This document shows positions 1 to 11,017 of a DNA stretch of 64,000 nucleotides, one piece after another; position 1 is the first letter of the stretch; each line of letters opens with the position of its first letter. The stretch is from Cyanidiococcus yangmingshanensis (Eukaryota; Rhodophyta; Bangiophyceae; Cyanidiales; Cyanidiaceae). The translations under genes and the position numbers were made by a program. The stretch covers positions 682,001 through 746,000 of the forward strand of contig VWRR01000001.1 in NCBI GenBank assembly GCA_013995675.1, read 5' to 3'. The notes beneath the pieces are model-generated. The model saw only the letters and a list, made by a program, of their open reading frames with translations. It was not told the origin of the DNA and made no database searches.

Positions 1-608
1 TGCCTTGATGACGGCTTGCTCGCTTGGCTAGAGCGTTGTAGCCTCTTCACTCGAGCTTGCTGACCTTGCGCTTTTGTCGAGAGATGCTGCCACGGGAGCC
101 ACAGGGCGCCTCCGTAGCGAGCTCGAGACGCGACCGTCTTCCAGAGCCTCATGAGCGTCGCTGCATAACGAAAGAGATCCCAGTAACGCTATCTTTCTCT
201 CCCACGCTCGTTCTGGTTTAGATGCCACTCAAGAATGATTCAGATTCGTTGAATGAACGCTTGTGTTCTGCGTTGGTTCGTTCGGAGACCACCAACGGTG
301 TCTAGGGTGCTGACGCTGTACCAGATACCGACTTGCTGGTACGCTGGTCGATATCGCGCTCGTGGACGCAACGCCTTCAACAAACTGGCGTTTTAGACGT
401 TTCAATCAAGACCAAAGTTTTGGATAGCTTGGATTCGAGGTGAGTAAACATTGATCGGGACCATCAACGTCTAAAGTTAGAGAATAGAGGCCCATTGATC
501 CTGAAGCCGTTGAAAGGAAAAGAATCGTTGGAACAAACTCGTTGATCAGCGGTCAGCGAGCTCATCAATACGGCAACCCGAACCGCGCAAACCCGTGAAT
601 GCGACGCC
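1..608. other. Upstream intergenic stretch, no gene seen
   Basis: Only short open frames without recognisable domains occur here. The stretch presumably contains the UTP22 promoter at its right end; no clear regulatory motif could be picked out. Confidence 0.5.
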
Positions 609-3600
609 ATGATCATATCAGAAGGTCGCATATGGGAGCCACGTGCTCGAGATTTACTCAAAGCCACGCGATCGCAACTGTCGGAGGACTCGATGGCGTT
701 TCTGCGACAGCTCCAGGCAGACCTGCAGACACTCTCTCAGAGAGCGCTCGTTACACACGACGAGGTAGCGTCAGGTTTATGGAGACAGCTGCTGCAGAGA
801 TCCGCAGAAGACTCTCAAGCACTGTCAAAGAATTATGAGGTAAAGTTTCATGCTCCGGAACAAGTTCGGATCGTCGGTGGCTACGCTATCGGGACGGCAG
901 TGGCAACCGAGTCACCGATGGTGGATATTGCGATTGAGCTGCCGAGAAAAACATTCCTCGAAAAGGATTACTTAGATGGTCGTTATCACGTGAAACGACT
1001 CCTCTACCTATTCGAGGTAGTGCGCCAGTTGCAGGAACGTCATCCGCACCTCGAGGTGACTTTCGAGACCTCGCCTGCAATAACGCTTACTGGAGACAGT
1101 TTGCTGGCTGCTGCGCTGCAGAAACCAGTGGCGTTGTTGAGAACAGCACGAGTCGGCTGTTGCATCCGTATTTTGCCTACGCTAGCGTCGCGATCAGTTT
1201 CCGCGCCTGAAGTTGCATCCGGAGCGTTGTTACTGGCGAGTGTGGCGAGACTTGCCCGGAAGCGCGGAGACGTTGCGTCTGATCGCGCTGTACAACGAGA
1301 GTATCCTGCAAAGACTGGATGATACTTGCCGATGACGAGTATCTGGCCTCTGCCGCCCAGCAATGTGCCGTATTTGCCGATGTCGTGCTACTACTCAAAG
1401 TTTGGGTGATGAATCGACAGCTGGGGGCGCTCGACCCGGAGGAGTCGCTTCAAAGCCTGGTTTCCGGCCACGAACTTGCCATGCAAGTTGCCCATCTGAT
1501 TCATCAAAATTCTTTACCGATTCGTACGGCCTCATTGGAGCAACTGACGCTTGCTGCCTTTCGGGCGTTGCAGTCCCGAGTACCCGAAGGAGGAAGCGTT
1601 CTGGCTGTGGAGCTGGCTGCAGCGCTGCGCTCGTTTGCGAGTCGCCTGCGAGATGTGGATGCTGTTGGTGGACTCTACTCGACGTTGCTGGGCTGCAGTG
1701 TCGAGCCACTTGCTCAATTCGATAGCGTTATCCTGGTCGCAAGAAAACGCGCATCGTCTACCAATCCAGAAACGGCTCTCGTTGGCTCTATCGAAAGATC
1801 CTGGGTGAAAAATCTGTTGAAGACGTTGCGTCAAGCGTTTGGAGATCGAGTGCAGCATATTGGTCTGCTACCGCCCCTGAAGACTGCCTCGAGTGCATCC
1901 GTGTTGAGGATTGGGTTCAAATGGCATGATCACAACCTGTTTCGACTGGTGGATCGTGAACCCGACGAGGGTTTCTGGGGCACTGAACGCATCGAATGGC
2001 GTCGGTTTCATACCGGGGAGGTAACACCTTGCCTTGTCTGGGCCGCGTCTAGTCTGGAGCGTTTCCAGGTGCCTCAACGTATTCTCGATGCGGTTCTGAA
2101 ACAGTATGAGGGCTTGTCGATACTTGCGAATACGCTTTGGTTGCTGGAAGAGACGTTTCTACCAAGTCTCTGGGTACGCGAGCACGACAGCCTGCACAAG
2201 TGGCGATACGTGCGGGAGTCTCGCTCGCTGGCGCTTTATGAAGCCCGTTGTTCGGTACTGGGACACGCCTATCGAGCGCTTTGCCAGCTGCTGATGGATA
2301 CAAGCGGCCCGGCTGCGTTTAGCAAGATGTTGCCACTGCGCGTGCATGCCGTTCATGTCCCGGCATCTGGTGGTCAGTGGCTTCGGTGCACAGGAGTCGA
2401 ATGGCCTGAACTTGACGAGAGCATTCGTGAGCCATGGACGAGTTCGTACCGCCTCGTGGCGTATGTCGAAATGGAGAGCACTCATCTTTGGCCAGATAAG
2501 GTTCAGTTTCCGGACGCGGCCCATGCAGTGCGGGTCGCTTTTGCCATCGCACTATACAGGGCCATGGAGCGAGTGATCCAGAATAACCCAGACCGTTTGC
2601 CTTTGCCAGTGCGCTTTATGCGGGTCAGCCGACGAGGCGAACTCCATCTACTTTTCGGCGCCTTTCCTGTATGTTTGCAGATACGCTCAGCCGCCGAGGT
2701 TGCTGCCGAGCTCGCGAACATTCGATTACATGCACAACTTGCGTCGATAGCAAGCCGGTTTCCAGCTTTCGGTTCGACTGCCCGACTGGTGAAACGCTTT
2801 CTGGCGGTCCATAGCCTCCTTGACCCAGATGGCATCGATGGCCTCCCTCCAGTTGCAGTAGAAGTGCTCGTTTCGCGCCTTTTTACGGAACCGTTGCCTA
2901 TGGCGAACCATCCAGCCACCGCATGGGGCGGTCTTGTTCGATTTCTGCACCTGATCGCGAAACACGACGCTGCTGCGAGCGAAGCGCTCGTTATTGTGGC
3001 CCCCGAGCTTGAGCAGGAAGAATCGCCCTGGTATCCGGAGACGGCACAAGACGAGACACAGATGCGCTCGATGCCACCCCGTCTTTGCCTGTGTACATCC
3101 AGCGATCCATCGGGTACTTTCTTGACGCAACAAGTTGCTGGAGAAATCGTTCATCGTTTGCGGCTTGTGAGCAGAGCGGCGCTTCAGCATCTTGAGCGGG
3201 AGATTCAACAAGGAGCGTGTCTGGAGCTTGAGCAACTCGGTGCTGTTTTTCGAAGCGCGCCCCTGGAAACGTTCTGCGACCTCGTGATCGAACTGGAACC
3301 TGAAGCTGTGCCAGCCAAACAACCCCATACGGAAACGGTCTCGACCGATGAGGCTCAAGACACAGCGCCGAAGAGCGCACGATTTGTGGATGTTGATCGC
3401 GATGGCAAGAATCGCTTGCTTGTCGGTGTCGATCCAGTGGCAGCGTATGTGAAATGGTTGCGAGAGATGTTTGGCTCCGTCATGGTCTTCGTTCGGGACA
3501 TCTACGGTAGCTGCTCTATCGGGGGAATCTGGCGACGTCACGCAAACCATGAAATGCGTTTTGATGGCAACCAACTGAGCTACAGAAGAACTTTTGCGCA

Positions 3601-3898
3601 CAAAGCATCGAAAACCGCAAACCTACTCGAATGGAATGTCCCCGAGATGCTGCAAGACATGCGTCGTATTGGGTGCGGTCTAGTGCGGGAGAATTCGACT
3701 GTGCCACTTGCCCAGCACCCAATCGTCTCGTTCGTAAACTTTCCGCGCCGTCCAGATGGGTCTCTTGTTTCATCGCCATCGACACCGGTGGCGTGCATAG
3801 ACGGAAATGTTTGCTCATTTCGCTCCCCATTCGTAAGCATCGAACTCGCCCGCTGGGAAGACATGGTGCGATACGTGCCCTGGCTGGCGCCACGCTAG
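609..3898 (+). CDS. UTP22: Nucleolar Nrap/UTP22 (NOL6) protein, frame-shifted in this sequence
   Basis: This is the Nrap-family component of the small-subunit processome (UTP-C complex), which acts in the nucleolus on 18S rRNA maturation. The first part carries the nucleotidyltransferase-like Nrap domain (motif VRIVGGYAIGTAV, then MVDIAIELP and YHVKRLLYL). The C-terminal part has the conserved DPVAAYVKWLREMFG and GGIWRR region. The total, about 1095 residues, is normal for the family. Homology runs through three frames. The N-terminal frame is good to about 1195. A middle frame encodes PRLKLHPERCYW and YNESILQ, and the frame from about 1312 to 3898 carries the rest. Each change needs one base fewer, at or near TTT (1198-1200) and AAA (1310-1312). 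The ATG at 609 is the first one before the conserved region. Its end faces the sulfotransferase gene 33 bp away. Confidence 0.9.
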
Positions 3899-3931
3899 CG
3901 TTCGAGAATGCCTCGGTCATCCGGTTGAGCG

Positions 3932-4936
3932 TCATCGCGTGTCTCTCCTCTCCGGAGGCCAAAGGTCATAGCCGAATCGTTCATAATCTTCGGCGTATAG
4001 CCGACGTACTCGTTCTGCAATTGCCGTATCGACGTGACTTTGCAACTGCTCATCGGAACTCTGAGAGTGCAACGTCTTCCGTCCAACGGAATCAGCCCGT
4101 GACTTGGTCCAGTCGAACCATGCTAACCCCGGCTCACCAAACATGTCACCATAAAACCGTTTGAGCGATCCCGGCTCGTCAACCTTGGCAATATGGTCAA
4201 AGAACTCCCGAGGCAGCATTCGAAAAAGACAGAATCCCGACTGCGGTCGCCAGTGCTCATCGAAGAGCGACAGGTCTAGCGTTAGCTTCTTCGCCGCTTC
4301 CTCTAGAACATATACAAACTCCGAAAATGATCGAGGATGTCGATTATTTAGTGGGAATCGGGTAAACTCCTGTCCATGTTGAATCTTGTCGAGGTAGCCA
4401 GAGAGCAAGCGCGTCAGCGGATGCCGCACCAATGCACCAAACTTCCAGGACGGATCAGAGAGCATCATCGCGAGCAGCGCCTCGTCACGCATATGGGCGA
4501 TCTGCGTCAAGTTCTCGTGACTCCATGGTTGAATACTATGAATGTCTCGAGCATCGAGTGGGTCAAGCCAGACCCCTCGCGTCTGTTTCAGTGCAAATGC
4601 CCGCGCTGCAGTGCAACCCGCCTTGGGGATCGTGCACAACAGACGTCGTTCCTCGGGGAAGACAACCACCCCCACATAGGCGCCCTCCTGTTCTTTTCGC
4701 CATAGATCCGATATGTTGCGCAAATAGTCCGCGAGCGAAGCGCCACTTGGGAGACTATGCCAGATCTGCGTTTGCCCTGGAAACGAAGACCCTTTTGCAG
4801 CGTACAGTTTCCCCGGTGTAACGTTTGTTGAAGATCGTCCTCTAAACCGCGAACGCAACGCACTATGAGAAGCCAACAAGAATATAACCGTCCAGAAGAG
4901 TATAAACCAGAAAATTGCCCGAAACCATAGCTGCAT
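3932..4936 (-). CDS. Type II membrane sulfotransferase, copy 1 (Sulfotransfer_2-like)
   Basis: A 334-residue protein with one N-terminal membrane anchor (about residues 6-22, rich in F, W, I and L) followed by a lumenal sulfotransferase domain, as in Golgi carbohydrate sulfotransferases. The PAPS-binding 5'-PSB loop is CTIPKAGCTAARAFA (about 101-115), and the 3'-PB motif is ALVRHPLTRLLSGYLDKI (about 168-185). The enzyme would transfer sulfate from PAPS to a glycan or similar acceptor; the acceptor cannot be told. It reads in one intact frame from ATG 4936. A second related gene on the same strand lies 1.3 kb upstream, so this is a tandem pair. Confidence 0.85.
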   Translation of the reverse strand: MQLWFRAIFWFILFWTVIFLLASHSALRSRFRGRSSTNVTPGKLYAAKGSSFPGQTQIWHSLPSGASLADYLRNISDLWRKEQEGAYVGVVVFPEERRLLCTIPKAGCTAARAFALKQTRGVWLDPLDARDIHSIQPWSHENLTQIAHMRDEALLAMMLSDPSWKFGALVRHPLTRLLSGYLDKIQHGQEFTRFPLNNRHPRSFSEFVYVLEEAAKKLTLDLSLFDEHWRPQSGFCLFRMLPREFFDHIAKVDEPGSLKRFYGDMFGEPGLAWFDWTKSRADSVGRKTLHSQSSDEQLQSHVDTAIAERVRRLYAEDYERFGYDLWPPERRDTR

Positions 4937-6261
4937 AACGAGGCTGGCTCAGAACTCGTTGCGCTATACGCCTAGAGCTGGCGCAAAGACGTGTCGATGC
5001 TGCGAGCGCTGCAACCGCTGCATCCGTTGTGGCGGGACGGCTAGCGCACGCCACCGGCCGACGCACGCAGATGCTGTCGTCGTGGTGGCTCGAGGCCGCG
5101 CATCGACATGAAAGAACGTGGTCGCGATTGCACGATGCATGACGCCTGGCGGCAGCCATGGATGACGTGTCCGTGTTGCTGAATCGGGTGCTGCAGCCAG
5201 CGGCATCGATGCGCGGACGCACGCACGCGCGCATGGCGCCATCGAACGCCATCATCCGCTGGTCGGAGCACGCGCAGCGGTCTCCGCCATCGATCGGGTG
5301 GGTGCTGCACCCGATCCAGGATGCGTTCTCGATGACGCGTGATCGTCCAAATGGTGCTGTGGACGAATGCGGTGCTTCCATACGGATGTCTGATTGGAAA
5401 CGGTCACGTGCATGATGGGTCCGTGAGCCGGGTGCATATTTTCTGAGGTTGTTTTTGGTCTCTGGATTGTGTCGTCGAAAATGGGGACACGGTTGGAGCG
5501 TCTGCGTGGCCCTAGAAGCGAGTGTAGAGGTCATTCTACTGATTTTGCATCAGGCAGCATCGGCGCATTCGATGGAATGGTGCGTGTCCGGGTTCCGAGG
5601 TCAAACTGCGTATGGGATCGTTCGCGGTTGGGGCATACGGACTTGGTGAAAGCAGCGCTGCAGTGGTACCTGCTGTGGACGATTCGGTTCCAGCATCGTG
5701 ACCCGTGTATGGCCATGCGCGGTCACGCGGCGCCGTCTATCCAGTGATGTGCTGGTTGTAATAGTACCCAGGGAGAATGTGTCCTCGGGGCGTGAGCAAG
5801 ATACGGATTTGATGTCTGTGGATCGGACGGACGCGGCCAACCGAGATCTATCACAAGGTATTGCTATGGCACTTGGCCGGGAGCCTGATACGGCGGCGAG
5901 GTATCGCTGAAGAATGACTGGTGCCCCGCTCAGGCATTCCAAGGCTATTTATAGTTCCGCGTCGGATTCGTTCAGCCACCTCAGCAGATGCTGCGAAACC
6001 GATCCGGCTTCTGAAGCGCTTTTGAAACGAACATAGATACCATGGTATCGCGTCACCGCAGCGGTCGTTTCCAGTATCTTGGTTCAGAAACGGCCCCTCT
6101 CGCTGCGGCTCAGAACATGACCCGCATGCGCGGATTCCAAAACTCACGTTCATCTGAGATGGATCCCGTCTGGACGGTATGCGCTCGGTGACACACCCGT
6201 TCGTCGGGGAAGGTCGCTGGTTCCCTCAATCCCTGTAACGAACCGATTAACCTTCCGATGT
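4937..6261. other. Intergenic stretch between the sulfotransferase copies
   Basis: About 1.3 kb without a recognisable gene. The part near 4960-5430 is GC-rich, and open frames on both strands there look like composition effects rather than genes. The rest is mixed. Confidence 0.45.
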
Positions 6262-7303
6262 TTACGTTTGTGTTTCGGGTGCGTGCCCATCGATCTCATC
6301 ATCCTCATCTGGCCATAGACCGTATCCAAAACGCGCATAGTCCTCCGCGTAGAGTCGCTGGATACGCTTGGCGAGCGACTCGTCCACAAATGCACGGAGC
6401 TTTGCATTTGCGGATCGCGCATGCGCTGCATTCTGATGGGTTGCAGCTGCTTTGGCGTCCTGGTCTTGAATCCAGACTCGCCCGTCGTCGTCGAACATAT
6501 CGAAAAATAGTTGTCGAAGCGCAGAGCGATTCTCCACCTTCACGACATAGTCATACAACTCCCGGGGAAGGAAACGGAAGAGACAGAAACCAGACTGGGG
6601 ACGCCAGTGCTCGTCTACCCAGTCCCAGTTTTTTCGATACCGCCGAGCGACATCCTCCAGAATGCGCACAAAGTGCTCAAAAGATTGAACTGGCTGGCGC
6701 TGCAGTGGTCGTCGCCACAGTTCCCGCTGCCCAACCACCTTGTCTAAATATGCAGACAACAAGCGCGATAACGGGTGTCGCACGACCGCTGCATACCGCC
6801 AATCAGGATGCGTCAGCGCATATTGTACCTGCTCGTCGGACAGTGAGCCCAGTTGCAGCAGAAACCGCTTACTAACCGGATGGATATAGGTAAAGTTCTG
6901 CGCATCCGAGGGATCCAGTCGCACGTTCAACTGCTTGCGCAGCGCGAATGCACGCAAGTTCGTACAAGCAGCTTTGGGAATACTACATAATAAGCGTTTC
7001 TCTTTGGGAAATACAATCACACCCACATAGCTGAGCTTTTGCTCTACGCGCCATTCTGGCTTCAGCTGAATACTCAGGTTGTGCTTTCTAAGCAACGGCA
7101 AATCTTTCAATGACGTGGAAGCATGATCGGATGGTTGCACATGTTCCGTACTTTTGACTGTGGCCCAAATCTGTTGCTTGGTTTCGAAACTGGGCCCAAA
7201 GCACCGACCGCGTGGCGGCGTTCAAGGCGGTCGCTACAACGGCCAGACACCAAACCACAAAAAACACGGTCAACGCCAGGCGCCACCTCGAGCCGGAGGT
7301 CAT
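6262..7303 (-). CDS. Type II membrane sulfotransferase, copy 2; N-terminal anchor in a shifted frame
   Basis: The catalytic part (about 292 residues, open from 7140) closely parallels copy 1: LLCSIPKAACTNLRAFAL for PAPS binding and VVRHPLSRLLSAYLDKV for the 3'-phosphate. Family members and the neighbouring copy have a membrane anchor in front of this. Exactly such a segment (LALTVFFVVWCLAVVATAL) lies just upstream in another frame beginning with ATG 7303. The two frames join if one base is dropped from the TTTT run at 7152-7155 (AAAA on the coding strand), giving about 346 residues, close to the 334 of copy 1. Copy 2 is therefore a paralogue with one apparent +1 shift. An alternative reading is a soluble form starting inside the second frame, but that frame has no ATG before the PAPS loop region. 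Confidence 0.82.
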
Positions 7304-7446
7304 AATCAGACGTGCCGCACTGCGACGACTACGCTGCAGTGCGACCCAGCTCATGATTCTGTCGCAGAGAGCGACGTCTCTGCCAAGAGACCGCTGACTA
7401 TAGACCCAACCGCGCGTCGCAGGGAGAAAACCGTCAAATTTGGTGG

Positions 7447-7521
7447 CCGCGCTGACACCCGGCGTGTTTCGGGGCGCCCCGAGCCCGGATCCCAACCGAT
7501 CGCCGGCCGCCGCGCTGACAC
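7447..7521. repeat. Short GC-rich direct repeat, 63-bp spacing
   Basis: The 12-mer ccgcgctgacac appears twice, and each copy is followed by a related GGC-rich stretch ending in gtttc. It lies upstream of the sulfotransferase 2 start. It could be a promoter element pair or simply a decayed duplication. Confidence 0.4.
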
Positions 7522-8107
7522 GCCGGCCGTTTCCCGCAAACGGATGCAGTTTGCGTGATCAGCCTTGTCTGCTCGTCGTTGATGATGACGTGGATTTTCT
7601 GAACTCGTCTTAGAGATCGAGTACTGCATCCATTGATTAAACGATACGAGTCATGAGATGAACGATGCATCCGGTTGTGGTCATCGGAGACGTCAACGAG
7701 CAGCTTTACGACGGGTCCAAGCACCGGAGCCATCGCGACAGGCTGATTAGGGAGTGCATAAAGCCATCACAGAGGTGAAGTAACACACGCTTGTTCGCAA
7801 GGTTTCGCAATCCGTGACAAGGTTGTGGTGGGATATCAAGCAATCTGTCCTGGTTTGGTGAGCGCTCGACTTGTCCCTCGGCTCCACCGAGTGAGGGCAT
7901 CCCTGAAGAACATCGGTCTATGGCTCGTGAACCTGATTTTTCTACTCAATTTCGGAGACGATATATGTTACACGGACATGATTTGTCGATTCGCATCCAG
8001 AGACGAGCCACGACGCATAAAGAACATCACTCAATGCGTGTTCATTGAGGAGGAACCGTTTGCGATACGACGACGGCAACACGCTCGTCGGGCGCCGGGG
8101 GGGGCGG

Positions 8108-8130
8108 GGCGATCTCCGGTCGGGATCGCC
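8108..8130. repeat. Perfect 7-bp inverted repeat, 23 bp upstream of the acyl synthetase ATG
   Basis: ggcgatc at 8108-8114 and gatcgcc at 8124-8130 can pair with a 9-base loop; a run of nine G lies just before. It falls in the likely 5' leader of the acyl synthetase gene. No function is demonstrated. Confidence 0.4.
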
Positions 8131-8152
8131 GCCGGGCTGATCCGCGCGTCGC

Positions 8153-10684
8153 ATGCCCATGCTTGGCTGGCTGACGCTCCCCAACCGTGCTGTCTGGGAG
8201 GTGTCGGCAAACTTTTTGGCCTCGATGGGTTTTGTTGTCTGGCACGTTTGTGCGGATCAGCACGCTTACTCGAGGAGAGAAGCTCATCGACTGGAAGGGA
8301 CTGATCAGTGGGCTCGGAATAGCTGGGAGGTTGCGTCTAGGGTTTGGAGGGTGCAGCGCGCTCGTTGGCGTCGAACAAGGGTGCCAGGGTTTGGCGCCCT
8401 CCAAACAAAGCCGCTGTGCGCTAGTCTTTCTGATAGGGTTTTCTCAATCGATGGAAGCAAGCACGTACATCCTAGTGCTAACGACGGGTTCCCAGATGGT
8501 CAGGAGAAGGCAGACCAAGCGTTTCGCGCTGCACGACGGGAAGCGGTCTATGAAAAACTTCGCGATCCTTGGTTTTATCCAAAAGGGGCACTTATGCGCA
8601 CACTAGGTTGGACCTCGGTCCCATGTATTTGGGAAACGCTTGCCGAAGCGTACCGTGATGTCGTTGCGCTCATCGATGAACATAATCCGCACCACGAGCC
8701 GATTCGTTGGACCTATGCGTCGGTGCACGAGGAGATTCGGGCTTTCGCGGCTGGGCTTCGCCACCACGGCTCGATGAAGATGCAGCCAGGGGACATGGTA
8801 GCCCTGTTCAGTGAGAACAGCGCTCGCTGGCTCGTTGCAGACCAGGCAATCATGTGGAATGGTGCTGCGACGGCGGTGCGCGGCACGGCAGCGCCGGTCG
8901 ATGAGCTTGCCTATATTCTGGAGCACAGCAATGCTGTTGGGCTCGTTGTAGATACACCAAACGTGTTAGAGAAGCTCGTCCGCAATGAAAATGCGACACG
9001 GTATCTGATAAGTCATATTCGCTTCATCGTTCTGCTCTGGAGGGGAAAAGGTGCACTCACTGAGGACGTTCAGGCACTGGGTGCGTCCGTGCCGATGTAT
9101 GCATACGAGGATGTTGTGAAGACCGGAGCACAACAAGTCCGCAATGCGATCGAGATGGTTTCAACTTCCGCTGGCGACGGCCTGTCTGATCGGGCGTTGT
9201 GGCATCCCTTAGCGAGTACTGAAATGCTCGCAACTTTGGTCTATACTTCCGGAACAACGGGTCAGCCCAAGGGAGCGATGTTGTGCCATCGGAACCTCCT
9301 ACATCAAATCTACTGCAATTCGTTCTCGCGTTCATGGAGGCCGTTCCGACCTTCTCAGGACGCTTCTGCAGGCGAAGTCATGGTGAATATACTCCCTTGC
9401 TGGCATATATTTGAGCGAACGAGCGAGCTCTATGCACTGAGTCGGGGTGTCACCATGGTCTACAGCAAATTGCTTCATTTCAAAGAAGATCTGTCTCGGC
9501 ATCGGCCGCATCTGATGGTCGGTGTTCCCCGCCTTTATGAAAACATTTATCAGGGAATCAAGTCTCAGTTGATGAAACAACGCCGTTTCCGAAGATTGCT
9601 CATTTTCGGCTTACTCGACGTGAGTATACGCTTTGTGCACTGGCGGCGTGTTCGTGATGGAGCACTCTTCGACCGTCACGTTTCCATGCCGGAACGTCTG
9701 TTGGCATGTATCGTGGTGATGCTGCTATGGCCGCTTCACATCCTGGCTGACTTGATTGCCTGGCGACGTCTTCGGCAGGCCGCGCTTGGTGGACGCGTCC
9801 GAACGCTCGTGAGCGGTGGCGGCTCTCTAGCCATGTTTCTGGATGACTTTTTCGAGGCTATAGGGGTCTTGCTGATCGTGGGCTACGGTCTCACCGAGAC
9901 GAGTCCGGTGGTGGCAAATCGGTTGCGCGAGCATAACGTACGCGGCACTACCGGGCTGGCTGTGCCCGGCACAGACCTGAAAATCGTTGATCCGGAAACT
10001 CGTCAAGTTGTCTCGGCTGGCCAGACGGGTATCATATGTGCTCGCGGAGAACAGATTTTTCAAGGTTACTATAAGGAGCCGGAAGCGACGTCACGAGTGT
10101 TTGATTCCGATGGTTTCTTCGATACAGGTGACCTGGGGTTCTTCTCGCCCCATACTGGTGATTTGGTGATCACCGGGCGGCTGAAAGATGTGATTGTCTT
10201 GAGCAATGGCGAGAACGTGGAGCCGACGCCCATCGAGGACACGATCTTGGGCTCTGAGTACGTCGAACAGGTGATGCTTGTTGGCCAGGACCAGCGTTCG
10301 CTCGGTGCACTCATTGTTCCCAACTTGGACGCGCTGGAGGCCAACGCACTCTTGAATGCGGAGCAGCGGATGCGGATTCAATCCTTACAGCGTGAACGAG
10401 CAACCTGTGGTAGTTTCGAGGCTGGCGCACTCGATGAACAGCTCGCCCGGGAGGCCGCATCGTTGGAAGGAAACGCAGCGTTGCATACAGCTCTGCAGAA
10501 AGAGCTCATGACTCGAATCGAATCGCGGAAAAACTACTTGCCCATTGAGCGAGTGACTCGCTTTCGAATTTTATTGACTCCGTTCACGGTGGACGATGGT
10601 ACTTTGACGCAGACACTCAAAGTCCGCCGCAATGCGGTATCTGCTCGATATGCCGCACTCATTCGCTCAATGTACGAATCCTAG
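8153..10684 (+). CDS. Long-chain acyl-CoA / acyl-ACP synthetase, probably plastid type
   Basis: An 843-residue ANL-superfamily enzyme that activates fatty acids through an acyl-AMP intermediate. The ATP/AMP motif YTSGTTGQPKG begins at about residue 364. Later come VGYGLTETSPVV, GDLGFFSPHTGDLVITGR and KDVIVLSNGENVEP, the signature of the long-chain/plant AAE15-16 and cyanobacterial Aas group. A hydrophobic stretch follows the linker (LLACIVVMLLWPLHILADLIA). About 130 poorly conserved, basic residues precede the homologous region and could be a plastid transit peptide; the ATG at 8153 starts the open frame. The frame is intact. The substrate donor (CoA or ACP) is inferred from family resemblance only. 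Confidence 0.9.
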   Translation: MPMLGWLTLPNRAVWEVSANFLASMGFVVWHVCADQHAYSRREAHRLEGTDQWARNSWEVASRVWRVQRARWRRTRVPGFGALQTKPLCASLSDRVFSIDGSKHVHPSANDGFPDGQEKADQAFRAARREAVYEKLRDPWFYPKGALMRTLGWTSVPCIWETLAEAYRDVVALIDEHNPHHEPIRWTYASVHEEIRAFAAGLRHHGSMKMQPGDMVALFSENSARWLVADQAIMWNGAATAVRGTAAPVDELAYILEHSNAVGLVVDTPNVLEKLVRNENATRYLISHIRFIVLLWRGKGALTEDVQALGASVPMYAYEDVVKTGAQQVRNAIEMVSTSAGDGLSDRALWHPLASTEMLATLVYTSGTTGQPKGAMLCHRNLLHQIYCNSFSRSWRPFRPSQDASAGEVMVNILPCWHIFERTSELYALSRGVTMVYSKLLHFKEDLSRHRPHLMVGVPRLYENIYQGIKSQLMKQRRFRRLLIFGLLDVSIRFVHWRRVRDGALFDRHVSMPERLLACIVVMLLWPLHILADLIAWRRLRQAALGGRVRTLVSGGGSLAMFLDDFFEAIGVLLIVGYGLTETSPVVANRLREHNVRGTTGLAVPGTDLKIVDPETRQVVSAGQTGIICARGEQIFQGYYKEPEATSRVFDSDGFFDTGDLGFFSPHTGDLVITGRLKDVIVLSNGENVEPTPIEDTILGSEYVEQVMLVGQDQRSLGALIVPNLDALEANALLNAEQRMRIQSLQRERATCGSFEAGALDEQLAREAASLEGNAALHTALQKELMTRIESRKNYLPIERVTRFRILLTPFTVDDGTLTQTLKVRRNAVSARYAALIRSMYES

Positions 10685-11017
10685 GAGCGCTGGTCCCCAA
10701 TGAAAACGATGCAAGGACCAGTTGGGTTTGTTCCCATCGGGTGTTTTCTTCAAGAGGAGGGCTGCAAAGATCGGCGCGCGTTTTCTCTCAAGCATGCAGA
10801 TAAAGCAAATGCAGTGCTTTTGGATGGGCATCCATGACGTTTCAGGCCAAGATGCGCCCGTTGAGCTTGGTGCTGGAGAACGCTTGCACGATTCCGACCA
10901 GCGCGTTTGTCCGGCGCCCCGCCAAGTCGATGTCGTGGCGGACGAGCGGTTGCAGTCGAGGCTTCTTGACCTCCCGCTGCAATCTTCTAACGCTGATTAC
11001 GATTCAGTGCGGAGTGT
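10685..11017. other. Convergent 3' spacer
   Basis: About 330 bp between the ends of the acyl synthetase and the RABGGTA genes; no feature recognised. Confidence 0.5.

Larger units (their letters stand above)
7304..8152. other. Intergenic stretch with a short GC-rich direct repeat and hairpin
   Basis: This holds the divergent flank between sulfotransferase 2 and the acyl synthetase. A 12-bp direct repeat (ccgcgctgacac) occurs at 7447-7458 and 7510-7521 in very GC-rich DNA. A G-run and a hairpin (ggcgatc/gatcgcc) lie at 8108-8130. No gene is recognised. Confidence 0.5.

Noticed and set aside
2726-3601. 291-codon minus-strand open frame inside UTP22
   Set aside because: It is antisense to clear UTP22 homology, has no recognised domain, and is expected by chance in GC-rich coding DNA.
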